Origin: Betaproteobacteria bacterium
GTDB lineage: Bacteria > Pseudomonadota > Gammaproteobacteria > Burkholderiales > WYBJ01
Length of the DNA: 64,000 nucleotides
Direction of reading: 5' to 3'
NCBI GenBank assembly: GCA_009377585.1
Contig: WHTS01000025.1
Coordinates: 1-64,000 of the forward strand
Shown here: one piece after another, positions 15,182 to 25,013 of the stretch
How the letters are laid out: each line of letters starts with the position of its first letter
Numbering within the stretch: the stretch's first letter is position 1
Notes under the pieces: model-generated
The model's input: the letters and a program-made list of their open reading frames with translations, nothing else
Databases searched by the model: none
Told to the model about the DNA's origin: nothing
Program-made: the position numbers and the translations under genes

Positions 15182-18100
15182 CTAGCTGCAGCTCTGCGTG
15201 CCGCGCTTCCTCTGTTCTTCCCGATCGCGCTCTTCCGCTTCGTCCTTGCGGTCTTCGGCGGACTTCTTCAGGTCCTCTCCGGGGTTGCCGGCCTTCTCCA
15301 GTCCGACCAGCACCGCGTTGCTGGGATCGAGCAGACCGATGGACGAGCCCGAGGGCGGCGCCGGCGACGGCTGCGCGGTTCTGACCAGGACCTTGCCGCT
15401 GGCGAATATGCCGGACACATTCTGCAGGCGCAGCGGCGTGATGTTGTTGAAGACGAAGTTGTTGTCCGTGCCCGATGCGCTGCCCGAGATCGACACCGCG
15501 ATGTCGTTCGCTTCCGGCAGGTTTATCGTTCCGCCCGCGGACACGGTCAGCGAGCCCGTGACGTTGCTGGGGTCGTTCGGATCGACGTTGCGCACGGTGA
15601 TGGTGGCGCCGGGCGCCTGAGAAACATCCCCGCCCGAACGCAGCACGAGCGAGCTGAAGGAGAAGGGCCCGATCGGGGCATTCACCATCAGATCACCAGC
15701 GTTGTTGCTGCCGACCGTAAGCTGACCGGCGTCGATCAGCGCGAGCTCCGCGGTGTCGACGCTGAAAGCGCCGACGGATTCGGCGCCGAGGCTCACCGCC
15801 GTGCCGTTGCTGCGTGGCTGCAACGTGACCGCGAAGCCGCTCTCGAGCGGCGCATTGAGCGCCAGGCTGTCGGTCGTGATAGTGATCGAGCTGCCGGCCG
15901 TGATCGCGCCGTTGACCGTTGCCGAGCTGCCGCTCGCGCCCGTGGGCGCGGAAAGGTTGACCGACGAGAGCTGTGACGTGATGGGCGCGTTCACCGCGAT
16001 CGTTCTGGCGGTGACATTGATGCTGCTCCTGGCGTTGATCGCGCCGCCGACGTTCACCGAGCCGTTCGTTCCGACATTGCTCAGGAAGACGCCGCCGAAA
16101 TCGGACGTGATGGGCTGGCTGGTGTTGATCGCGTCCGCGGTGACGGCTACGTTGCTGGACGATACGACGGGGGCGGCGATCGCGACGCTTCCTCCCGCGC
16201 CCGCATTCATCGAGATGGCACCGGTGCTGGCAGAGCCGAGCGCGGCGTTGACTGCGATGCTGCTGCCGGGTGCGGTGAACAGATTGAGGCTGCCGGAGCT
16301 GCGATCCACCGGCGCGCTGACGGTAATCGGGCCGCTCGGGTTGGTCGTGTTGCTGCCGATGTTCAGGGTGAAGGCGAACACCTTGTCCAGCTCGGCGTCC
16401 GTCAGGCCGAAGCCGACATCGGAGCCGAGGTCGATCGCCGTCCCGGCGAGCCGCGGCGCCAGCGTGACCGTACTTGCCGTGATGGGATCGACGATGTTAA
16501 GCCCGTCGGCGCGCAACGTCACCGTGCCCGAGCTCGCCGTCACGCCGACCAGACTATCCACCGTACCGATCGTGAGCGGGGCCGCATTGGTGAAGCTGAA
16601 GGTGTTGAACGAGCCCGCGAGCCCCGCTAGCGTCGTGACGGCGTTGTTCTCCGTCAGCGTCACCGAGCCGGAATTGCTTTGCACGCCAAGCTTCGATGCG
16701 GTGATGATGGAGCCCGCGGTCTGGCTGATGTTGCCGCTCGCGGTGAGCAGCAAGCCGGCCCATCCGGCGCCTGCGCTCAGCGGCTGCGCGATGGTCAGCG
16801 CGGCGGTGTTGCTGTCGCCCAACTCGACGAAGCCTGAAGTCGAAAGCTGAGCGAGCGTGGTGCTGTTGAGGAGTCCGCCCGCACCGAACGTCATCGGGCC
16901 CGACCGCGGCGCAACCTCGATGTCGCCGCCGCCGCTACTGGATGCGGTTTTCCCGGCTGCGATGTTCAATGCCGCGTCGGAACGTAGCGCCAGATCGCCT
17001 GTGACCGCGAGCGATTCGTTGATATTGATCGTGCCCGCGCTCAAGCTCAGATCGTTCGCGGGAATGACAAGACCCGCTGTGCTCACCGTGATGGTGCTGG
17101 CTCCCGGCGCCGAGAACGACAGCGTGTCGGTGATCATAAGCTTCGCCAGCGTGGCCACGTCCAGGCCCATGAACGTACCGACCCCCGAGGTTCCGAGATC
17201 GATCGTTCGTCCTGACGTGACGGTGCTGACGGCGAGGTTGGCCGCGGTGAGGCTCACCCCGGCGCTCGGGATCGTGAAGTCGTCGGCGATCAGTTGCACC
17301 GAGCGCGTGGTCGAGACCGGCGCCGTGACGTCCACCCGAGGCGTGGGACCGAACACGACGGTCGGTGCCATCAGATTGATCATTTCGGCCGCAGTGATGC
17401 CGAGGACGCCCGCACCATCGGCGCCGCCGAGGTCGATTCTCACCGCGCCCGTCAGCGGGCGCACGGTGATGCTGTTGAAGGCGTTCGCCGCGGCGCCCAG
17501 GGTGAGCGCGTCGGTAACCAGGGTGACGTTACCGCCGGTACCGGTAAGCGCTGCCGACGTGGTGAGCGATGACGCGGTGATGGAAAGATTGCCCGGAACC
17601 GTGATCATCGAAGCCACGTTTGCCGTGTTCCCCGATACCAACGTCAGGTCGTTGAAGGTCGTTACGTTGATCGGCGCAGTGATGGTGATGTCGTCCGAAG
17701 CCGCTTCGCCGATGGTCACCGAGGCTGCGATGATGCGGTCGAAATCCGCCTGCGCGAAGCCGAAGCCCGAACGGGTGCCAACATCGATCGAGGTACCCGC
17801 AGTTGGCAGCAAAGTCACGCTGCTGCCGCGGATCGTCTGGTCGATGTCGATCTGATCCGCGCGCAGCGAGACCGGCATCGGCGAGGCGAACGATCCCGAG
17901 CCGGCAAATATGCCGGTCAGCCCATCGACGCTGCCGACCACGAGCGGTGCGCCCGGCGCGCGCGTGAACGCGACGGAGGAGAAATCGCTGTGCAGCGCCA
18001 CCGTGCCGACCTGGTTCAGCTCGTTGAGCGCGATCGCGCCCGTGGCCTTCGCAGCGAGGCTCGCTGCGGTCAGGATTGCGCCGGCAGTTTGCGAAATGCT

Positions 18101-21100
18101 GCCCGAACCGGTCTTCAGACTCAACGTCCGCCCCGGCAACGAGACTGCGCTCGACAGGAAGATATTGCTCGTGAATCCGAGGGTCTCGCCGATCCGCAGC
18201 ACGCCCGTGGGCGTCATGGTCGCCAGTTCCGAGTTGTCCAATCCGATCGCGCTGCCCGAACCGGCGCCGCCCAGATCGATCGAGCGGAAATCGCGCGGCA
18301 TGACGTTGATGTCGCCGCCCGCCGTGATCGTGGTGCCGGACGGATTGATCGTGAGCGTGTTGCCCGTGAGCGTCAGGCTGCCCGTGCCGCCTGCGCTCAT
18401 CGAGGTCATGCCCTGAATGTCGATGATCGGTGCGCGCACCGAAAGCGCTCCGCCCGACGAAAGCGCTCCGGCAGAGAGCAGGGTGAAGGTGCCACCGGCA
18501 TCCAGCGCGAGAGCCATGACGTTGGGGAAGGAGACCGTTCCGGTCACGTCGATGTTGCCGCTCGAGGTGCTGAAGAAAATCGTTCCGGCCGGCGCGCTGA
18601 GCAGGCCGATCTCGATGGTGGTGAGGCCCAGGCTCGTGCCCGGATCCGTGCCCAGATCGATCGTGCGCGTCGGGGTGTGGGTCGCGATCTCGATGCTGCC
18701 GTTCGAGGAGCTCACGGCCGACTGCAAATCCACGCTATCGGCCGTGATGCCGATGCTGTTCGTGGCGCTCAACGGCGTGCTCGATCCGACCGTCACGCTG
18801 CTGGTTGTGGCTGGATTGCTGCCGCCGCTGTGCAGGACGAGCTTGTTGATCGTGTTCGGTACCGCAGTCGTCGACTGGACGCTGACCGGGCCCGCATTCG
18901 CACCGCCCAGGACGACGGTCGCGCCGGTCAGGTTGTTCAATTCCGCGGGCAGCAATTCGAGTGCGCTGCCGCCCTTCGCGCCGACGATCGCGACGGCGCG
19001 GTCGGCCGTCACCGGTCCCAGCGTCGTGGTCGTGGCGGGAAACGTCACGGCGGCCGCGATGTCCATCAGGTCGCCGGCGATCGCCACATCGGTGCCTTGT
19101 ACCAGCAGCAGCTCCGGCCCGGTCAATCCCAGCGTGCCCGCGACATCCGCGCCCAGCGTCACCGTCCTTGCTGGCGTCATCGGCAACAGCTTCACGCTGC
19201 CGGTGTTGGTGAGAACCGCTTGTGCGATGTTGAGATCGTCGGCCTGCAGCTTGATGTTGCCGGTGCCGAAGAAATTGTTCACCCGCACGCCGCTGAGGCC
19301 GTCGACCGTGCCGATGTTGACCAGCTTGCCCGCCGCCGCGACGAAGTTGATGTCCCCGCCCGAGCAGCAGACGATCTGCGCCGCCAGGTTGTCGACATTG
19401 TTGCCCTGCTGCAGATCGATCAGACCAAAAGCAGAGACGGCGAGGTTCGGCACCGTGATTGCGGCACCCAGCGCCTGGGTCACATTATTGCTCGACGAGG
19501 AAAGGCTCAAGGTGCTGGCGAGCGCGGGCGAGATGGGGCCGGCGATCGTGATCGGCCCGGCGCCGCTGAAGCGCAATCGAGTCGGCGTGCTCAACAGGTC
19601 GAGCTGCCCATCGGTCAATTCGAGCGCGGTTCCGGTAGCCGCCGCGATGCCAAGCTGAATCGGCTGGCTGAAGGTGCGCGTGGCGATGTCGAGGTTGCCG
19701 CCGCTGGTCACGGCGCTGCCGACGCTCAGGCTGTCGGTGGTGAAGGTAATGCCCGAAGTCCCTGCCGTGAGCGGCGCGCCGATCGTCATCGCCGGCGCAT
19801 TGATCGAGAGCCCACCGCTGAGCGTTACGCCCGCGTTCTGGGTGTAGGAAGCTCCACTGGTAACGGTGACGAACGACGGCGAGATGATGCTCACCATGCC
19901 GTTCACCGTGATAGCTCCGCTCGCGGTGTTGCCGAGGGAGAATGTACCGGTGGTGAGCAGGCGGTCGAGCTCGAGCTGGGTCAGCGACAAGGCGCTCCCG
20001 ATCTCGGTTCCGAGATTGATCGCGCGGCCGGAGTTGTTTTGCCGCACCGTAATCGTGCCGTTGCCGGCGTTGACGACACCCTGGATGTCCATGTTGTCCG
20101 CGGTGAGCGTCGCGCCGCGCGACGTGACCGAGGCGCCCGCACCGACGGACACCGCCGCGCCCGGGTCGGTCGCGGTGGCCGAGAAACTGCCGAAGGTGCC
20201 GGTGGCGATCGAGGCTCCCGCGGCGACATTGACCCCGGCGCTGCCCGACAGCGAAACGCTGCTGGTGCTGGTGATGGCGCTGGCTACGGTGACCGCACCG
20301 TTCTGAGCGAAGGCCGAAAAGAAGCCGCCGGCAACGGGCGCGGCGATGTTCACGCCCCCATCGATCGAATTGAACTGCACCGAGCCGCCGAAGGTTCCGG
20401 CCGGGTTCATGGTGTTGATCGAAGCGTTCGCCGCGATCGCATCGGCGCCCGATGCGGTGAACGATCCGCCGCGGGTGATGATCGCGCCCCCGATCGTGAT
20501 ACCGCCGCCGCCCGTCGCATCCGAGTTCGCCTGCAGGACGACGTTGAGCGGATCACCCGTGGAAGTGATCGACGCGCCTGGCATGATGACGATGTTGTTG
20601 TGCGCCTGCATCGTCAGGCTGGTGGTGCCGATGAACACGTCGTCGCTCGACGAGGCCGATTTGAGGATCGGGGCATGGATCGTGATGTTGCCCTGCTGCG
20701 TGCCCTCGGTCGGGCCGACGCTGGTGGTGGTCAGTATGACGTTGCTGCCGAAGTCGAGCTGGGCGTTGAGCAGGTCGACACCGACCATCGAGCTATCGGT
20801 CAGCGGAGCGAAGAACGGCGCGCCGGTGTTGGTGGTCGGGTCCAGCCCCGCTCCGGCCACGACATCGAGATCATTGGGATCCAGCAGCCAGGTGCCGGAT
20901 TTGCCCGCCGGCGCCCGCAGATCGGGACCGCGGCGCACGTCGAGACCGAGCTTGCCGGAGGTCTCGACGAACCCGCCGTTGCCCGCATTCTTTCCGCCGC
21001 GCGCGCTGATGCTGCCGTAGCTGCGCGTGGTGTCGTCGGCCCACACGATCACCTTGCCGCCGTCACCGCTCGCGCCGGCGTCTGCCTTGATGCTGGCGCC

Positions 21101-22186
21101 CTCGCCGACATAAGTCATCTGCGCGTTGCGAACCGCCGCATTGGCGCCTTGCAGGTCACCCCCGACCAGTGCCGCGCCGCCGCCGCGCTCGCCGGATACG
21201 TCGACGGCTGCCTCCCCGACCAGCCCGACGCGCTCGCCGAGCAGTCGAACTTCACCGCCGCTGCCTGCGTTCCCGGTCGCCGTCACGCTGCCGGCCACCA
21301 GGGTCGTTCCTTGTCCGGCGTCGACTTCCACGCTGCCGCCGCTCGCACCGCTGGCGCTCGTGATGCTGCCGGCCTCGAGGTTGGCTGCGTGCGTGGCTTT
21401 GAAGACGATCTTGCCGTTCTCGCCGACCACCGCAGTATCGGCGCTGACCACGCCGCGATTGGCGACGACCGCGCCGTAGATGCCGACCCGGCCGGACTCG
21501 GCAACGATCTTGCCGAGATTGAGTGCTCTTGCCTCGGGTGCGGAGATCTCGATCCGGACCTCGGAGTTGGCCGAGTCGGTCAGCTCCACCGATTTGCCGG
21601 CGGCCAGGATGACTTCGCCCTTGGGGGAGTGGATGATGCCGGTGTTTTCCACGCCTTCCGGCGAAATCAGCAATACGCGTCCGCCCATGGGCGTGCGGAT
21701 CTCGCCGGCGTTGCTGAGCGGACCGGCGCCCGGCGTGTTGCCGAAGCGCATCCGGCCCATCAGGAAATCGGCGTCCATGATGTCGAGCGTTGACGCGACC
21801 AGGCCGGCGGTATTGATCTGGGCGCCGGCGCCGAACAGGATGCCGTTGGGATTGATGAGAAATACGCGGCCGTTCGATTGCAGCGCACCGAATATCGCCG
21901 AAGGGTCGCGCCCGACCACGCGGTTCAATACGGCGCTGGCGGTGCTCTGCTGGACGAAGCGGGTGGTTTCGCCCGCACCGATGGAAAAGCCCTTCCAGTT
22001 GATGATCGTTCCCGGCGAATTGGTAATCGTCAGGGACTTGCCCTGGGCGTTGAAGCTCGCCTGGCCGTGCGTGACGGCCGGGCCTACGGGATTGGCCCAG
22101 GCGAGGGCGGGAGCGAAGCAGCAGGCGACGGCGCTGGCGAGTACGCTGCGACGGATGTTCCGTGGATGCAGACGCGTGCAGTTCAT
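15182..22186 (-). CDS. Giant filamentous-haemagglutinin-like TpsA exoprotein
   Basis: 2334 residues. A long signal peptide (NIRRSVLASAVACCFAPALAWA) is followed by a two-partner-secretion domain (residues ~32-270) containing the diagnostic NPNGILFGAGAQI (from 112) and typical PEGVENTGIIHSP and SGGSVEVDAGQGT beta-helix turns. From residue ~720 onward a unit of about 110-150 residues recurs roughly a dozen times, marked by (T/A)IDLG...GxxLGLTxxEL...L followed by an IG...ITVxAPV strand. The C-terminus (SAEDRKDEAEERDREEQRKR) is charged and has no known toxin or anchor domain. It should be exported through an outer-membrane TpsB transporter, yet none lies next to it. GGGAGTGA precedes ATG 22186. 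Likely adhesin or surface fibre. Confidence 0.88.
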   Translation of the reverse strand: MNCTRLHPRNIRRSVLASAVACCFAPALAWANPVGPAVTHGQASFNAQGKSLTITNSPGTIINWKGFSIGAGETTRFVQQSTASAVLNRVVGRDPSAIFGALQSNGRVFLINPNGILFGAGAQINTAGLVASTLDIMDADFLMGRMRFGNTPGAGPLSNAGEIRTPMGGRVLLISPEGVENTGIIHSPKGEVILAAGKSVELTDSANSEVRIEISAPEARALNLGKIVAESGRVGIYGAVVANRGVVSADTAVVGENGKIVFKATHAANLEAGSITSASGASGGSVEVDAGQGTTLVAGSVTATGNAGSGGEVRLLGERVGLVGEAAVDVSGERGGGAALVGGDLQGANAAVRNAQMTYVGEGASIKADAGASGDGGKVIVWADDTTRSYGSISARGGKNAGNGGFVETSGKLGLDVRRGPDLRAPAGKSGTWLLDPNDLDVVAGAGLDPTTNTGAPFFAPLTDSSMVGVDLLNAQLDFGSNVILTTTSVGPTEGTQQGNITIHAPILKSASSSDDVFIGTTSLTMQAHNNIVIMPGASITSTGDPLNVVLQANSDATGGGGITIGGAIITRGGSFTASGADAIAANASINTMNPAGTFGGSVQFNSIDGGVNIAAPVAGGFFSAFAQNGAVTVASAITSTSSVSLSGSAGVNVAAGASIATGTFGSFSATATDPGAAVSVGAGASVTSRGATLTADNMDIQGVVNAGNGTITVRQNNSGRAINLGTEIGSALSLTQLELDRLLTTGTFSLGNTASGAITVNGMVSIISPSFVTVTSGASYTQNAGVTLSGGLSINAPAMTIGAPLTAGTSGITFTTDSLSVGSAVTSGGNLDIATRTFSQPIQLGIAAATGTALELTDGQLDLLSTPTRLRFSGAGPITIAGPISPALASTLSLSSSSNNVTQALGAAITVPNLAVSAFGLIDLQQGNNVDNLAAQIVCCSGGDINFVAAAGKLVNIGTVDGLSGVRVNNFFGTGNIKLQADDLNIAQAVLTNTGSVKLLPMTPARTVTLGADVAGTLGLTGPELLLVQGTDVAIAGDLMDIAAAVTFPATTTTLGPVTADRAVAIVGAKGGSALELLPAELNNLTGATVVLGGANAGPVSVQSTTAVPNTINKLVLHSGGSNPATTSSVTVGSSTPLSATNSIGITADSVDLQSAVSSSNGSIEIATHTPTRTIDLGTDPGTSLGLTTIEIGLLSAPAGTIFFSTSSGNIDVTGTVSFPNVMALALDAGGTFTLLSAGALSSGGALSVRAPIIDIQGMTSMSAGGTGSLTLTGNTLTINPSGTTITAGGDINVMPRDFRSIDLGGAGSGSAIGLDNSELATMTPTGVLRIGETLGFTSNIFLSSAVSLPGRTLSLKTGSGSISQTAGAILTAASLAAKATGAIALNELNQVGTVALHSDFSSVAFTRAPGAPLVVGSVDGLTGIFAGSGSFASPMPVSLRADQIDIDQTIRGSSVTLLPTAGTSIDVGTRSGFGFAQADFDRIIAASVTIGEAASDDITITAPINVTTFNDLTLVSGNTANVASMITVPGNLSITASSLTTSAALTGTGGNVTLVTDALTLGAAANAFNSITVRPLTGAVRIDLGGADGAGVLGITAAEMINLMAPTVVFGPTPRVDVTAPVSTTRSVQLIADDFTIPSAGVSLTAANLAVSTVTSGRTIDLGTSGVGTFMGLDVATLAKLMITDTLSFSAPGASTITVSTAGLVIPANDLSLSAGTININESLAVTGDLALRSDAALNIAAGKTASSSGGGDIEVAPRSGPMTFGAGGLLNSTTLAQLSTSGFVELGDSNTAALTIAQPLSAGAGWAGLLLTASGNISQTAGSIITASKLGVQSNSGSVTLTENNAVTTLAGLAGSFNTFSFTNAAPLTIGTVDSLVGVTASSGTVTLRADGLNIVDPITASTVTLAPRLAGTAIDLGSDVGFGLTDAELDKVFAFTLNIGSNTTNPSGPITVSAPVDRSSGSLNLFTAPGSSIAVNAALGSASTGAISMNAGAGGSVAIAAPVVSSSNVAVTADAINTSQPITSDFGGVFLSNVGTNGSVNVGGAINARSSINVTARTIAVNAPITSQLSSVNLSAPTGASGSSATVNGAITAGSSITITTDSLALNAPLESGFAVTLQPRSNGTAVSLGAESVGAFSVDTAELALIDAGQLTVGSNNAGDLMVNAPIGPFSFSSLVLRSGGDVSQAPGATITVRNVDPNDPSNVTGSLTVSAGGTINLPEANDIAVSISGSASGTDNNFVFNNITPLRLQNVSGIFASGKVLVRTAQPSPAPPSGSSIGLLDPSNAVLVGLEKAGNPGEDLKKSAEDRKDEAEERDREEQRKRGTQSCS

Positions 22187-22593
22187 GGCTCACTCCCTGA
22201 GTCTCGATACGTCCTTAAGCTTTCGGACGCAATTGCCTGATCATCTTATCAGTTTAGTGATCGGGCACTGCCTGTCCAGGGGTCGAAGCAACGTTCGAAC
22301 CAGGGGCGAGACGTTGCTTGTTGGCAACGGTCGCAATGCCGGCGGAATGGCCCAGTCCGGACTCGGGCCGCCGCGGAGGATGCCGGTGCTATCGAATCAA
22401 GGTCTTATGGCGCTTGCCAAAAGCTTGTCGAACACGTTGCACTCGAAGCCGTCCTCTACCCAGGAACCTGCCCGCCCCAGCGGGCACTGGATGCTCCCTT
22501 CTCCCTCCGGGAGAAGGGTTGGGGATGAGGGAAGAGACGCCCGCTTCCAGGGCGCAAGTCGGGCGCGCATCGTGGCGTCTCTCCCGCAGGCGC
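22187..22593. other. Upstream region of the exoprotein gene, no gene
   Basis: About 400 nt with no supported ORF. The part next to 22186 is AT-richer and should contain the exoprotein promoter, though no convincing -35/-10 pair stands out. The distal part carries a dispersed palindromic repeat (22494-22531). Confidence 0.5.
22494..22531. repeat. Dispersed 'CTCCCTCCGGGAG' palindrome, copy 1
   Basis: CTTCTCCC-TCC-GGGAGAAG stem followed by a GGTTGGGGATGAGGG tail. The same stem-plus-tail design recurs at 23585 and 34238, with a looser variant near 50020. Intergenic REP-like element just after the Bug receptor gene. Confidence 0.65.
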
Positions 22594-23565
22594 CTAGTCG
22601 ATTCGAGTACCGGTTGCCCGGATGATCTTGCCATACCTGGCGAACTCCTCCTTGACGTAGGCGCCGAAGGCGTCCGGCGCGATGCCGCCGGGCGTGGATA
22701 CCAGCTGCCGCAGTCGCTCGCGGATATCCGCGGTGGCGAGAACGGCGACGATGTCGCGCTGGATCTTCGTCACCACGGCTGCGGGCGTGCCGGCTGGCGC
22801 GTGCAAGGAATACCACGAATCGACGTTGTACTGCGGCAGCCCCGATTCGGCGAAGGTCGGCACGTCGGGCAGGTCCGGATAGCGCTTGGGCAGACCGATC
22901 GCCAGCGCGCGCATCTTGCCGGCGCGCACGTGCGGGCTCGCCGAGGCCGCCGTATCGAACATCACCTGCACCCGTCCGGCCATGAGGTCGATATGCGCCG
23001 GCCCGCCGCCCTTGTACGGCACGTGCGTCATCTGCACGCCGGTCACCGACTTGAACACTTCGCCCGCGATGTGGGGCGTGGTGCCGTTGCCGCCCGAGGC
23101 GAAGCGGATGTCCTCGGGCTTCGCTTTCGCTGCGGCGATCAGCTCCTTGATCGTTTTGGGCGGGAAGCTCGGCGCGGCAACGCATAGCGTCGGCGCGACC
23201 GCCAGGGTCGTGATCGGGGTGAAGTCCTTGATCGGATCGTAGCCCGGCTTGCTATAGAGCGCGGGTGCGAGCGCATGCGTCGCGATCGAGCTCAAGAGCA
23301 ACGTGTAGCCGTCGGCGGCCGCGCGAGCGACCAGTTGCGCGCCGATGGTGGTGCCAGCGCCGGGACGGTTGTCGATCACGAGCTGCTGGTTCCAGCGCTC
23401 GGTCAGTTTGTGCCCGAACAGGCGCGCGAGCGTGTCGTTGCCGCCCCCGGGCGGGTAGGGCACGACCAGGCGCACCGGCCGGTTGGGATAATCGGCCGTT
23501 GCGGCGAGCACGCCGGCCGGCGCCAGCAGCGTGAGCAACGCGCCCGTGATCCAGGTCATTCGCAT
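22594..23565 (-). CDS. Bug/TctC-family periplasmic substrate-binding protein
   Basis: 323 residues with signal peptide MRMTWITGALLTLLAPAGVLA and the family signature YPNRPVRLVVPYPPGGGNDTLAR, then VIDNRPGAGTTIGAQLVARAAADGYTLLL, THVPYKGGGPAHIDLMAGRVQVMFD and GLPKRYPDLPDVPTFAESGLPQY. Such proteins bind carboxylates and usually work with a TctAB permease; none is adjacent. ATG 23565 has AGGAGG directly upstream. It follows the CoA-transferase gene on the same strand, the common Bug-CaiB pairing in Burkholderiales-like genomes, which suggests uptake of a carboxylate that is then activated as a CoA ester. Confidence 0.9.
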   Translation of the reverse strand: MRMTWITGALLTLLAPAGVLAATADYPNRPVRLVVPYPPGGGNDTLARLFGHKLTERWNQQLVIDNRPGAGTTIGAQLVARAAADGYTLLLSSIATHALAPALYSKPGYDPIKDFTPITTLAVAPTLCVAAPSFPPKTIKELIAAAKAKPEDIRFASGGNGTTPHIAGEVFKSVTGVQMTHVPYKGGGPAHIDLMAGRVQVMFDTAASASPHVRAGKMRALAIGLPKRYPDLPDVPTFAESGLPQYNVDSWYSLHAPAGTPAAVVTKIQRDIVAVLATADIRERLRQLVSTPGGIAPDAFGAYVKEEFARYGKIIRATGTRID

Positions 23566-23584
23566 TCGATCCTCCTCCAGCCTG

Positions 23585-23611
23585 CTCCCCTCTCCCTCCG
23601 GGAGAGGGAAG
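23585..23611. repeat. Dispersed 'CTCCCTCCGGGAG' palindrome, copy 2
   Basis: CCTCTCCC-TCC-GGGAGAGG stem located between the CoA-transferase and Bug receptor genes, just ahead of the receptor ribosome-binding site. Same family as 22494-22531 and 34238-34275. Confidence 0.6.
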
Positions 23612-23666
23612 ACAAGCATACAAGCGGTTGAGTGAATGGACGAGCTCGCCATTTGCCGCAATCCTG

Positions 23667-24890
23667 CTAAATGGCTCCGCAATTTCTCAAAGCCGCCAGT
23701 TCGCCTTCGCTCTTTTCCAACAGGTTGCGCAAGACTTCGTCGGTGTGCTGCCCCAGCAACGGGGGTGGGTCCTGATACTGGATCGGCGTGCGCGAATACT
23801 TGATCGGATTGGCGACCAGCGGGAGCCGGCCGGCGAGCGGGTGCGGCATCTCGATTCGCAAGCCGCGATGCACCACTTGCGGATCGGCAAACACCTGGTC
23901 GAGGCGGTTGATCGGCCCGCATGGCACGCCGAGCGGTTCCAGCAATTCGATCCACTGAACCGTGGTGCGCCCTCGCATCGCGGGCTCGAGCAAGGCTTTC
24001 AGCTCGGTGCGATGGGCGACCCGCGAAGGGTTGTCCTTGAAGCGGGCATCGGCGATCAGCTCGGCTGCCCCGGCCGCCTCGCAGAAGCGGGCGTACTGGG
24101 CGTCATTGCCGATCGCGATGATGATGTCGCCGTCGCGGGTCTTGAACGCATCGTAGGGCGTGACGTTGGGATGCGCGTTGCCGAGCCGCTGGGGAGGCTC
24201 GCCCGAGATGAGGTAGTTCAGGTTCTGGTTCGCGAGCCAGCCGACCTGCGTGTCCAGCAGCGCCATATCGATGTGCTGGCCTTCACCGCTGGCGTTCCTT
24301 TCCCACAACGCGCCCAGGATCGCGACCGTCGAGTACATGCCGGTCATGAGATCCACGATGGCGACCCCGACTTTCTGCGGCCCGCCGCCGGGCAGATCGT
24401 CGCGCTCGCCGGTGACGCTCATGAGCCCGCCCATCGCCTGGATCATGAAATCGTAACCGGCCCGGTCGCGGTAGGGCCCGGTCTGGCCGAACCCGGTGAT
24501 CGAACAGTAAATGATGCGCGGATTGATCGCCCGGATATCGTCGTAGCCCAGGCCGTAGCGGGCCAGATCGCCCACCTTGAAGTTCTCCAGTAGCACGTCG
24601 CAGCGCGCTGCCAGCTCGCGCACCAGCGCCTGGCCCTCGGGCTTGGCGATGTCGATCGTCACCGACTTCTTGCCGCGATTCGCGCACTGGAAGTAAGCCG
24701 CGTCGGGCGCATCGCGTCCGCTCGCATCGCGGATGAAGGGCGGCCCCCAGCCGCGCGTGTCGTCGCCCTTGCCGGGGCGTTCGATCTTGATGACTTCGGC
24801 GCCCAGGTCGGCAAGGATCTGCGAGCACCAGGGGCCGGCGAGGATGCGCGATAAATCGAGGATGCGAACGTTGGCCAGCGGTTGAGACAT
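23667..24890 (-). CDS. CaiB/BaiF CoA-transferase family III protein
   Basis: 407 residues with the family III fold. The N-terminal motif is LDLSRILAGPWCSQILADLGAEVIKIE. The catalytic aspartate lies in VGVAIVDLMTGMYS. Other motifs are LVRELAARCDVLLENFKVGDLARYGL and YCSITGFGQTGPYRDRAGYD. It transfers CoA between a donor thioester and an organic acid. It lies upstream of the Bug receptor on the same strand with ~100 nt and a palindromic repeat between. Substrate not determinable. Confidence 0.9.
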   Translation of the reverse strand: MSQPLANVRILDLSRILAGPWCSQILADLGAEVIKIERPGKGDDTRGWGPPFIRDASGRDAPDAAYFQCANRGKKSVTIDIAKPEGQALVRELAARCDVLLENFKVGDLARYGLGYDDIRAINPRIIYCSITGFGQTGPYRDRAGYDFMIQAMGGLMSVTGERDDLPGGGPQKVGVAIVDLMTGMYSTVAILGALWERNASGEGQHIDMALLDTQVGWLANQNLNYLISGEPPQRLGNAHPNVTPYDAFKTRDGDIIIAIGNDAQYARFCEAAGAAELIADARFKDNPSRVAHRTELKALLEPAMRGRTTVQWIELLEPLGVPCGPINRLDQVFADPQVVHRGLRIEMPHPLAGRLPLVANPIKYSRTPIQYQDPPPLLGQHTDEVLRNLLEKSEGELAALRNCGAI

Positions 24891-25013
24891 GTCGATCGCC
24901 GAGGGAAAACCGCGGCGATCGTGCCGGCAATCCCCGGCAGTGTCAAATTGCGCGGCAGGACGCTCTTGCGACCGCGCAGAGCGCGCCCGGCTGCGGCCCG
25001 GCTGCGAAAACGG

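Noticed and set aside
17990-21793. Very long open frame on the plus strand opposite the exoprotein gene
   Set aside because: It is an Arg/Ala/Gly-rich shadow of the high-G+C, repetitive exoprotein gene, without ribosome-binding site or family motifs; the minus-strand frame has a signal peptide and NPNGI motif.
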